In this document: positions 17,103 through 24,345 of the stretch, piece by piece
How positions within the stretch are numbered: the first letter of the stretch is position 1
How the letters are laid out: every line of letters begins with the position of its first letter
Source: Bradyrhizobium sp. RD5-C2
Lineage (GTDB): Bacteria; Pseudomonadota; Alphaproteobacteria; Rhizobiales; Xanthobacteraceae
Assembly (NCBI RefSeq): GCF_019972155.1
Contig: NZ_BOVL01000026.1
Coordinates: 260,634 to 324,633, forward strand
Direction: 5' to 3'
Length of the DNA: 64,000 nucleotides
Notes under the pieces: model-generated
What the model was told of the DNA's origin: nothing
Database searches by the model: none
What the model saw: the letters and a program-made list of their open reading frames with translations, nothing else
Translations under genes and position numbers: made by a program

Positions 17103-18311
17103 TCACACCGGCACGCTCAAGGCGTCGTAGGTGAACAGCCAATCATAGCGCTCGCGCACCCGGTCCGGTTGCCATTCGCGCGAGACATAGGCGTCGGCGC
17201 CTGCGGCATCGGCGAGCGCCGGATTGTGGAAGCGCCTGGCATTCTCGGCGGACTTCGTCACGATCATGTTCGTCCGCGTCAGCCGCGCGGCCTGATAGCG
17301 CTGCAACGCCTCTTCGGGCGGGAAGCATTCGAGGCAGCGAGCCAGCACCATGCCGTCCTCGATCGCCATGTTGGCACCCTGGGCCAGGAACGGCAGCGTC
17401 GGATGCGCGGCGTCGCCGAGCACGCAGGCCCGCCCGACGGCGAAGCGACCGAGCGGGTCGCGGCCAAGCAATGCCCATTTGTAGGGAATATTGAGGTTGT
17501 CGATGATGGTATGGATGTCCGGATGCCAGCCGGCAAAGGCATTGGCGCAGGCCTCGCGCGTGCCGCGTTCGGTCCACGACTCGACCGACCAGCTTTCGCC
17601 CTCGAAGATGCCGACGAAGTTCAACAGCTCGCCGCGGCGCACCGGATAGGTGATGACATGGCCGCCGGGGCCGACCCAGTTGGTGCCGACGTCGCGCCTG
17701 AGGCTCGCCGGCAGCCGCTGCATCGGGACCAGGCCGCGCCAGGCGGCCACACCCGCGAAGAATGGTTTTGTGTCGCCGCCAATCTGCCGGCGAATTTCGG
17801 AGTGCACGCCGTCGGCGCCGATCACGGCGTCGCCGCGGCGCCACTCGCCATTGGCGAGATGCAGCCGGATGCCGTCACCGTCCTCGTCAAATCCGGCGCA
17901 GCGGCTGTTGAGATGCAGACGTCCTGGTGCCCGTGCATTGAATGCGTCGACCAGCACGCGGTGAAAGTCGCCACGATGCACCATCCAGTACGGCGCGCCA
18001 TAGATCGCCCGTAAGGAGGCGCCGAGGTCGAACAGCTTCCAGGTCCGCCCGGTGCTGAACAGCCGGATCTCCTTGCCCGAGGGCTCGCAGGCGATCGCCT
18101 GCATGTGTGGCTCGAGGCCGAGCGCAATGAGGACGCTTGTGCCGTTGGCGCTGAGCTGGACGCCGGCGCCGAGCTCGCGCAGCTCCGATGCCTGCTCGAA
18201 GATCTCAACCTCGATCCCACGCTGCAGCAGCGCCAGCCCCGCGACGAGGCCGCCGATCCCGGCGCCGGCAATCAGGACTTTTGGCCTGCGGTTTGCGTTC
18301 ACGCGATCCAT
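17103..18311 (-). CDS. FAD-dependent aromatic monooxygenase (salicylate / 3-hydroxybenzoate hydroxylase type)
   Basis: The 402-residue group A flavoprotein monooxygenase has the FAD dinucleotide motif GAGIGGLVAGLALLQRG (residues 15-31), the DG motif GADGVHSEIR, and the second FAD motif GRACVLGDAAHPTLPFLAQG. Such enzymes hydroxylate phenolic acids using NAD(P)H and O2. It is the last gene of the Rieske oxygenase operon, 6 bases after the preceding stop, so it probably acts on a product of that pathway, such as a hydroxybenzoate. The exact substrate cannot be read. Confidence 0.88.
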   Translation of the reverse strand: MDRVNANRRPKVLIAGAGIGGLVAGLALLQRGIEVEIFEQASELRELGAGVQLSANGTSVLIALGLEPHMQAIACEPSGKEIRLFSTGRTWKLFDLGASLRAIYGAPYWMVHRGDFHRVLVDAFNARAPGRLHLNSRCAGFDEDGDGIRLHLANGEWRRGDAVIGADGVHSEIRRQIGGDTKPFFAGVAAWRGLVPMQRLPASLRRDVGTNWVGPGGHVITYPVRRGELLNFVGIFEGESWSVESWTERGTREACANAFAGWHPDIHTIIDNLNIPYKWALLGRDPLGRFAVGRACVLGDAAHPTLPFLAQGANMAIEDGMVLARCLECFPPEEALQRYQAARLTRTNMIVTKSAENARRFHNPALADAAGADAYVSREWQPDRVRERYDWLFTYDALSVPV

Positions 18312-18317
18312 CCGCCG

Positions 18318-18713
18318 CTATCTGCGCGTGACAAGGAAGTCATCGGTGAACTCGCCACGCGAGATCTTGACCGGGATCTCACCCTCGCTGCCGATCTCGA
18401 CGAGCTCCGAGCCGGACTTGTTATCCTCAGGCGTCAAGAGCTCGATGCGCTCGGCGATCCGCTCGGCCTGCCAATCGGTCAGCTTCCAGGCAAACCGGCC
18501 GCCGAGATCGCGCATGCCGAATTGCTCGTCGGCGGGCAAGAGCACCAATTCGTTGCGCGAGACGGCGCCGGGAATGTGCTCCGCCACGGCAGCGGCTTGC
18601 GGATTCTCTGCAAAGCGCCGCAACAGACTTGCCAGCGCGGCAAGATCCGCAGCCTCGCCGAGGAACAGGAACAGCGGATGGAAATCGCTCGGCATGTATT
18701 CAAATCGCAGCAT
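18318..18713 (-). CDS. Unknown protein of the aromatic operon, 131 residues
   Basis: A soluble protein without recognised domain. It has leucine/alanine-rich helical stretches (EAADLAALASLLRRFAENP) and an acidic C-terminal half. It sits between the 64-residue gene and the flavin monooxygenase with short gaps, so it belongs to the operon. It has no Cys pairs or metal motif and is not a ferredoxin. An ATG at 18695 is an alternative start (MPSDFHPLF). Function unknown. Confidence 0.65.
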   Translation of the reverse strand: MLRFEYMPSDFHPLFLFLGEAADLAALASLLRRFAENPQAAAVAEHIPGAVSRNELVLLPADEQFGMRDLGGRFAWKLTDWQAERIAERIELLTPEDNKSGSELVEIGSEGEIPVKISRGEFTDDFLVTRR

Positions 18714-18736
18714 GATCGATGGTCCGTTGGCTGGAA

Positions 18737-18931
18737 CTAGTCGCTGAGCACCTCGACGACGTCCTGGGCATGGCAAAGCTCCACCGTGCCGACATCGCCC
18801 GGACGGGCAGGGGACTCCAGATAACGCACCTGCAGCCACTGGCCGTCGTCCATGTTCTCCACCACCCCGGCGACGATATCAGCCTCCAGTTTCAGCCGCG
18901 TCCCGACCTTGATCGCCGTCACGTCAATCAT
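18737..18931 (-). CDS. Unknown small protein of the aromatic operon, 64 residues
   Basis: A small acidic, beta-rich protein (IKVGTRLKLEADIVAGVVENMDD; WLQVRYLES; VGTVELCHAQDVVEVLSD). The pattern of strands and the VGT turns suggests a small SH3-like or OB-like barrel, which is speculative. An AAGGTG ribosome-binding site precedes the ATG, 15 bases after the beta-subunit stop. Only one Cys is present, so it is not an iron-sulfur carrier. Confidence 0.6.
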   Translation of the reverse strand: MIDVTAIKVGTRLKLEADIVAGVVENMDDGQWLQVRYLESPARPGDVGTVELCHAQDVVEVLSD

Positions 18932-18946
18932 CGCACCACACCTTGC

Positions 18947-19546
18947 TCAGAAGAACGTGGTGAGATTTTTGGCCAGCAGGATATTCTGTTCAAGCAATAT
19001 CTCGCGCCTCGCGACCTTCCAGCCGTCGTCGGTCAGGCGCAGCGCGTCGTTCCGGCGTCCGACGAAGATGTAGGTCTCGTACTCGACGCGGTTCTGGTAG
19101 ACGAGAAAGCGGCTCGTGACATCGAGCTCCCGCGCCGCGGCGATATCCGGCCGCGCGCCCTTGATCTGCACGTTGCTGACCATGTGCGTGATCCGCGACA
19201 GCGGCTCCTCGGCGTAGTGCACGCCGGTCAGGATCTGTTCGACCCGTTTGGTCAACGTCCACTTGTCCTCGTCGAACCAGCTGATGCCTTCACCGCGCTT
19301 GGTGTTCTCGCGTGCGGCCTGCTGGCCGAATTTTACATTGCGGCGGATCGGCATGAAGTAGCTGACATCCTCGGCGAGCAGCGCGAGCCAGTCGCGGAAA
19401 CGCCGGTCATCGAGCAGGTCGGCCTCGTGGTAGTAGAAATCCTCGACATCGGCCTTCAGCCGGTAGTAGGCCGCCGAACGTTCGATCGTGGCACCGGCAG
19501 CCTGCGCTTGCTTGTCGTGATCCTGAACAGTCATCGTCATCGGCAT
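18947..19546 (-). CDS. Aromatic-ring-hydroxylating dioxygenase, beta subunit
   Basis: The 199-residue protein matches the small NTF2-fold subunit of Rieske oxygenases (VEDFYYHEADLLDDRRFRDWLALLAEDVSYFMPIRRN; EEPLSRITHMVSNV; RRNDALRLTDDGWKVARREILLEQN). It is structural and stabilises the alpha3beta3 hexamer. The alternative ATG at 19537 (MTVQD) is equally plausible as a start. It follows the SDR gene by 25 bases in the operon. Confidence 0.92.
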   Translation of the reverse strand: MPMTMTVQDHDKQAQAAGATIERSAAYYRLKADVEDFYYHEADLLDDRRFRDWLALLAEDVSYFMPIRRNVKFGQQAARENTKRGEGISWFDEDKWTLTKRVEQILTGVHYAEEPLSRITHMVSNVQIKGARPDIAAARELDVTSRFLVYQNRVEYETYIFVGRRNDALRLTDDGWKVARREILLEQNILLAKNLTTFF

Positions 19547-19571
19547 CTCCTCATCGGGGATCGCGGGGTTG

Positions 19572-20378
19572 TCAGGTTGCCGGGGCGGGTGGAATCGGCC
19601 CGCCCTGTTGCGCGAAGCAGCCGACGTCGATCACGGTGCCGGACAGCGTTTCCGCTTCCGGCGACAGCAGGAAGGCCACGACATTGGCGATGTCGTCGCC
19701 GGCGGCGACCCGGCCCGCGGCGGTGCCCGGTGCGCCCTTGCCGAAGCGCGCCGCATCGCCGCCGACCCGGCCAAGGCTCATGCCGCTGACGATGCCGCCA
19801 CCACCAGGGATCACGGTGTTGACGCGGATGCGCTGGTGGAAAAAATCGTAGGCCATCGCGGCGCTCAGCGCGACGACGCCGCCTTTGCTCGCGCTGTAGA
19901 CCGCCATGTTCGGCTTGCCCCAGCCGGCGCCAGATCCGATATTGACGATCGAACCGCCGCCCTGCGTGATCATGTGCGGGATCGCCGCGCGGCTGGTGAG
20001 ATACGGTCCCTTCAGATTGACGGCGATAATGCGATCGAACAGCGCCTCGTCGGTGTTGAGCACGGTGCCGAGCGGGCCGATCGCGGCGTTGTTGACGACG
20101 CCGTCGATGCGGCCGTACCGCGCCATGGCCTGTGCGACCACTCTGCCGACATCACCCGATTGCGACACATCGGCTTCCATCAATTCGGCGGACAGGCCTT
20201 CGCGATCGAGCTCCTCGCGCAGGGCCGGAATGGCGTTCTGTGCGGTGCTCGAGACCTGCGGCGCCTCGAGGCCGAACGCCACCACCGCATGGCCGCGGCG
20301 CGCGAGGCCGAGCGTGATCGCGCGGCCGATGCCGAAGGTGCCGCCGCTGACCAGGACGGTTTTTCGGGGCGCGGTCAT
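19572..20378 (-). CDS. SDR-family dehydrogenase (cis-dihydrodiol dehydrogenase-like)
   Basis: The 268-residue classical SDR has the cofactor motif SGGTFGIG (residues 11-18), NNAA (96-99), N121, and the catalytic Y161-x3-K165 in VYSASKGG. It lies between the alpha and beta oxygenase genes and most likely oxidises the cis-diol that the dioxygenase forms to a catechol. The ATG at 20378 overlaps the alpha-subunit stop by 4 bases, the usual coupling. The reading frame is open further upstream, but that part lies inside the alpha-subunit gene. Confidence 0.88.
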   Translation of the reverse strand: MTAPRKTVLVSGGTFGIGRAITLGLARRGHAVVAFGLEAPQVSSTAQNAIPALREELDREGLSAELMEADVSQSGDVGRVVAQAMARYGRIDGVVNNAAIGPLGTVLNTDEALFDRIIAVNLKGPYLTSRAAIPHMITQGGGSIVNIGSGAGWGKPNMAVYSASKGGVVALSAAMAYDFFHQRIRVNTVIPGGGGIVSGMSLGRVGGDAARFGKGAPGTAAGRVAAGDDIANVVAFLLSPEAETLSGTVIDVGCFAQQGGPIPPAPAT

Positions 20379-21724
20379 TCTGCGGCCTCCCGGTTGCCTG
20401 CGGGGGATCCGAGCAGCTCGTGCCAGCCGCTTCCCTGCATGTAGCTGGACCAGCGGCGATAGAAGCCGCGCGCGATCTGCTCGGTGACTTGCGTGGAGAC
20501 ATCGCCGCCGAGCGGATGATCGCTCACGTAGGCACCCATCGACTGCTGATAGTTGAAGGGATAGCGCCGCGCGACCGTGCCGGTGCTCGCCGCGGTCGCA
20601 TAGAGCCAGTTCTCCATGTCGTCCTGTTCGGTCATGCCGGCCGGGCCGGAGTAACGCATGTAGTAGTGGCGCAGATAGTCCTTGGCTTCCTGTGGCGCGT
20701 CCTTGTCGACCAGGAAGAAGCGCCAGCCTTCGGTCGAGGTCGGGCTGTGCGGATGCCAGGCGCAAAGTCCGCGAGGCTGACGACCGTGATAGGAGGTGTT
20801 GGGGAAGATCGTGCCGACGAAGGGCAGCAGCCGCGCGCCTTCGCCGAGCCGCCGCTTGCGCTCCTCGAAACAGTGCCGGAAGTATTGTTCGAGGATCGGA
20901 TTGTCGAGGAAGGACTCGGTGTATTCGTTGGCTTCCGGCTGGATCGCGCTGTGCACGCCGTGGCCTCCCGGAAAGCTGATCCAGACGTGCTGTGCCTTCT
21001 CCAGTTCGTCGTCGCGGCGGCCCTTCTTGCCGGCCGCAGCGCTCGGCCCGATGCCGATCAGATCGACCGAGCGGTGGCTCGGATTGTGATAGGTGTCGCC
21101 GAGGAAATTCTCGGCGGCGAATTTCCAGTTGGCGGGGAATACCCATTTGTGGACGCCGATCACCTCGGAGCCGCCCTCGCGGCCGTCGCGGCAGTCGAGC
21201 GCCTGGTCGAGATGGATCCTGGCATCGCCGAGATAGGTGATGAAGTCGGGCGCATCCTTGTCCCAGGTCGCCCAGATCGAGCCCTTGTAGTTGCAGAGCT
21301 TCGCCACCGAGACCAGCGAGTTGGCCTCGCGGTCGAGCACGCCGTCATAGAGCGTCCGGTGCAGCGGAACACCCTGCAGCTTGCCGTCGGTGGTGTAGGT
21401 CCAGCTGTGATACGGGCAGGTGAACAGCGAGGTGTTGCCCTGCTCGTAGCGGCAGACCTTCATGCCGCGGTGCCGGCACGAATTCAGGAAGACGTGGATC
21501 TCGCCCTTCTTGTCGCGGCAGAGGATGACGGATTCCTCACCCATCCGCGAGGTGTAGAAGTCGCCGGGATTGGGCACGAGGCTTTCGTGGCCGACCAGCA
21601 GCCAGGCGCGGGTGAAGACCTTGTCGAGCTCCTGCCGGTAGATATCGGCGTCCACGAAGATCTCGCGGCTGATGAAGCCGCCCTTGATGTCAACAAGCTG
21701 ATCGAAATCGTTGCGAAGCGGCAT
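20375..21724 (-). CDS. Aromatic-ring-hydroxylating dioxygenase, alpha subunit (Rieske)
   Basis: The 449-residue catalytic subunit has the Rieske [2Fe-2S] ligands C83, H85, C103 and H106 (CRHRG, CPYHSW) and the mononuclear iron ligands H213 and H217 with bridging D210 in GDTYHNPSH. The set is intact. It adds both atoms of O2 to an aromatic ring. The dedicated ferredoxin and reductase that usually feed such enzymes are not in this operon, so electrons must come from proteins encoded elsewhere. The order alpha-SDR-beta is shared with naphthalene/biphenyl-type systems only in part. Substrate unknown. Confidence 0.93.
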   Translation of the reverse strand: MPLRNDFDQLVDIKGGFISREIFVDADIYRQELDKVFTRAWLLVGHESLVPNPGDFYTSRMGEESVILCRDKKGEIHVFLNSCRHRGMKVCRYEQGNTSLFTCPYHSWTYTTDGKLQGVPLHRTLYDGVLDREANSLVSVAKLCNYKGSIWATWDKDAPDFITYLGDARIHLDQALDCRDGREGGSEVIGVHKWVFPANWKFAAENFLGDTYHNPSHRSVDLIGIGPSAAAGKKGRRDDELEKAQHVWISFPGGHGVHSAIQPEANEYTESFLDNPILEQYFRHCFEERKRRLGEGARLLPFVGTIFPNTSYHGRQPRGLCAWHPHSPTSTEGWRFFLVDKDAPQEAKDYLRHYYMRYSGPAGMTEQDDMENWLYATAASTGTVARRYPFNYQQSMGAYVSDHPLGGDVSTQVTEQIARGFYRRWSSYMQGSGWHELLGSPAGNREAAE

Positions 21725-21781
21725 CGGCGTCTCCTTGTTCTTCCCTGCGCGACCGTGCGTCGCGGCGAATGATGGTGCGTC

Positions 21782-23023
21782 CTATTTGTCGAGCTTGCAG
21801 CCGCCCGTTCCCTCGGGGCGGAATGCCTTGTCGCCGGGAATGACCGCGATCTTCTGGTAGTAGTCCCAGGGATATTTGCTCTCCTCGGGCTTCTTCACGC
21901 GATAGAGCGACAGGTCGTAGACGACGCGGCCGTCCTTTCGGATGTGCGCGGGGCGGCCGAAGAAATCGACCGGCAGCTTGCGCATCTCGGCATTGACCGC
22001 CTTCGCTTCGTCGCTGCCGCCGGCCTCGATCGCCTTCAGATAATGCCGCACGGCGGCGTAGATGGCGGCTTGCAGCTTGGTCGGCTCGCGCTTCTCGATC
22101 TCGATGAAGCGCTTGGCGAAGGCGCGGCTGCCGTCGTCGTCATCCCAATAATATTGGGACGCGATGTACATGCCCTGCGCATCGCGCAAGCCGATCGAAT
22201 GGACGTCGGAGATGAAGGTCAGCATGCCGACGATGGTCTGCCCGCCCTGTTGCAGGCCGAATTCGTGGGTCTGCTTGACCGCGTTGACGGTGTCGGCGCC
22301 GGTACCGGCCAGTGCCACCACCTTGGCGCCGGAATTCTGCGCCGCCAGCAGGAAGGACGAGAAGTCGGTGGTGTTGAAGGGATAGCGCACTGCGCCGACG
22401 ACTTTGCCGCCGGCATCGGTCACCGCGCGCGAAGCATCCTTCACCATGGCGGTGCCGAACGAATAGTCGACCGCGACGAAGAACCATTCCTTGCCGACGC
22501 GGCGGCTCAGCTCGCCGACGAGGCCAGCCGACAGTGCGTAGGTGTCGTCGGCCCAATGCGTGATGACGGGCGAGCATTTGTCGCCGGTCAAATCGGAGGT
22601 CGCTGCGCCCGAGACCAGTGCGGTCCGGTTGCTCTGCGTCGCAAGTCCGGCAACCGCAAGGCCGACCGAGCTCACGGCAAGATCGGTCACCGCGTCGACA
22701 TGCTCGACGTCGAACCATTGCCGCGCGATCCCGACCGCGACGTCGGGCTTGTTCTGGTGATCGGCCGAGATGATCTCGATCGGTTTGCCCAGCACCTTGT
22801 TGTGAAAATCCGCGGCGGCAAGCCTGGCGGCGGTCACCGAGCCCGGCCCGCCGAGATCGCGGCCGCTGCCGTAATCGCCCAGGACCGCAATCCGCACCAC
22901 GCCGTCGGAGATGCCCGAGCCATCCGGCGCGGCATACGCCAGCGACGTCGACAGCATCAGCGCGGCGATCGCGGACCATCTGCGCGTGGCGTCAGTCTGA
23001 AGCAATTCCAATCCTCCCGTCAT
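21782..23023 (-). CDS. Branched-chain-amino-acid-type ABC substrate-binding protein
   Basis: The protein (about 410 residues) has a signal peptide (AIAALMLSTSLAYA) and a Peripla_BP_6 fold (VRIAVLGDYGSGRDLGGPGSVTAARLAA). It binds a ligand, here probably an aromatic acid given the operon, for a Liv-type importer. No permease or ATPase genes are beside it. A GGGAGG lies within codons 2-4 from the ATG at 23023, so the true start may be the TTG at 23005. It is the first gene of the seven-gene operon. Confidence 0.87.
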   Translation of the reverse strand: MTGGLELLQTDATRRWSAIAALMLSTSLAYAAPDGSGISDGVVRIAVLGDYGSGRDLGGPGSVTAARLAAADFHNKVLGKPIEIISADHQNKPDVAVGIARQWFDVEHVDAVTDLAVSSVGLAVAGLATQSNRTALVSGAATSDLTGDKCSPVITHWADDTYALSAGLVGELSRRVGKEWFFVAVDYSFGTAMVKDASRAVTDAGGKVVGAVRYPFNTTDFSSFLLAAQNSGAKVVALAGTGADTVNAVKQTHEFGLQQGGQTIVGMLTFISDVHSIGLRDAQGMYIASQYYWDDDDGSRAFAKRFIEIEKREPTKLQAAIYAAVRHYLKAIEAGGSDEAKAVNAEMRKLPVDFFGRPAHIRKDGRVVYDLSLYRVKKPEESKYPWDYYQKIAVIPGDKAFRPEGTGGCKLDK

Positions 23024-23051
23024 TTTGCTGTGTCCATCTAGTGGACATCAT

Positions 23052-23066
23052 TCTCATAATATGAGA
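23052..23066. promoter_or_regulatory. Candidate IclR operator
   Basis: The perfect 15-bp palindrome TCTCATAATATGAGA (7-bp arms, one central base) lies between the divergent binding-protein gene and the IclR gene. Short AT-rich dyads of this kind are the usual targets of IclR proteins, so this is a good candidate for control of both genes. Confidence 0.65.
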
Positions 23067-23139
23067 TAGTATCCGGGCAGGCCGATTGGTCAAGTGCGCT
23101 GGATGCAGCGCGCCCTGTCGAATTTGCGGATGTGGACGG

Positions 23140-23949
23140 ATGGCGAAGAAACCGACGGCGGAAGCTCAGGACGCGGAGCAGGGCGTGTCAGGCGTGCGGG
23201 CGGTCGACCGCGCGATCGCGATCCTGCAATGCTTCACGCCCGATCAGCCGGCGATGAGCGTGATCGAGATCCAGAAGCGCGTCGGGCTGAGCCGGCCGAC
23301 GCTCTATCGCCTGCTGCAGACGCTGGCGCAGCGCGACCTGATCCAGGCCCAAGGCGACCCACAGCGCTTCCGGCTGTCCCACGGCGTGATGAAGCTGTCC
23401 CATGTCTGGCTGACGGGGCTTGAGGTCGTCGTGATTGCACGCCCGGTTGTCGAAGGCCTGCGCGAGGCGACCGGCGAGACCGCCGCGCTGTTCCGCGTGC
23501 AGGAGGATCGCGGCATCTGCATCCTCGAATGCCAGAGCCGTCACGTGCTCTCGATCAGCCGCGGCGTCGGCGACAGTTTGAGCCTGACCCGGGGCTCGAC
23601 CGGCAAGGCGATGCTGGCCTTCATGGACCCGGCGCGGCAGGCCGAGCTTCTTGCCACCATACCGGACAGCGCCGACCGTGCGCGGTTGGAGGAAGCCCTG
23701 GCATTTGCGCGGCGCAACGGCTACGCGACCAGCCACAGCGAGATCTTCGCCGGCACGGTCGCGGTCTCCGCGCCCTGCTTCGATCACCGCGGCGACGTCG
23801 TCGGTTCGGTCGGCCTCTACGGACCGGGCGCACGCATCGACGAGCAGAAGCTGCTGGAATTTTCCGGGCTGGTGCGCGAGGCCGGCCGGCAGATTTCGGT
23901 TCTGCTGGGATTTCAGGGTGCCGAGCCGGCCACTCCCCAACGCGCGTGA
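23140..23949 (+). CDS. IclR-family transcriptional regulator
   Basis: The 269-residue protein has an N-terminal winged helix (about residues 20-80; AIAILQCFTPDQPAMSVIEIQKRVGLSRPTLYRLLQTL) and a C-terminal IclR ligand domain with TRGSTGKAMLAFM and the NGYATSHSEIFAGTVAVSAPCFD segment. It is divergent from the aromatic operon and probably controls it in response to an aromatic acid through the 23052-23066 palindrome. I chose the ATG at 23140; an ATG at 23086 adds a Cys-rich stretch that does not look native. Confidence 0.88.
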   Translation: MAKKPTAEAQDAEQGVSGVRAVDRAIAILQCFTPDQPAMSVIEIQKRVGLSRPTLYRLLQTLAQRDLIQAQGDPQRFRLSHGVMKLSHVWLTGLEVVVIARPVVEGLREATGETAALFRVQEDRGICILECQSRHVLSISRGVGDSLSLTRGSTGKAMLAFMDPARQAELLATIPDSADRARLEEALAFARRNGYATSHSEIFAGTVAVSAPCFDHRGDVVGSVGLYGPGARIDEQKLLEFSGLVREAGRQISVLLGFQGAEPATPQRA

Positions 23950-24345
23950 TTTCGATCGGGCCGGCGGCGCTCCGCCTGCCTTCATGCCGCGCGAGCCGGG
24001 GATCGAAGGGACGCCGGCGCGGGTGAAGCGCCGGAGAGAACCCGGACGATCGAAACAGGTCCGGCTTCCCTGGGAACCCGGCGCGGCGGTCGGGGCTAGA
24101 CCCTGCCGCGGTCCCCGGGTGGTGGCGGCGCATCAGGCAGACGTTAACGAATCTTCACGATCATGCGAGCTGTTTGGCCGTCGGCAGCGGTCGGCAAGAT
24201 CGACACGCGTCCCGAATTCGTTCACAACTATGGCGATAGTTACGCAATCTATTGCTGCATTCGTCGCGACGGGACGCGCGCAACCTCGCCAGGACAGGCC
24301 TGGCCGACAGCAATCGTATCGCGTCATGATTTGCGAAGGAATTCT
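23950..24345. other. Non-coding gap upstream of the calpain-like gene
   Basis: In 396 bases I see no credible gene. It holds a strong GC hairpin at 24082-24110 (CGCGGCGGTC paired with GACC and GCCGCG, 7-base loop), which may end the iclR transcript but lacks a T-run, and a weaker 6-bp hairpin at 24042-24064. A strong ribosome-binding site GAAGGA lies just before 24346. No clear promoter match. Confidence 0.5.

Noticed and set aside
20375..21146. Long upstream extension of the SDR frame
   Set aside because: The frame is open but lies within the Rieske alpha gene; the SDR motifs begin right after the ATG at 20378, which gives the usual 4-base overlap.
23086..23139. N-terminal extension of IclR with five Cys in 16 residues
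   Set aside because: It looked like a possible metal-binding tail, but the ATG at 23140 gives the standard IclR N-terminus and the upstream codons lack a ribosome-binding site.
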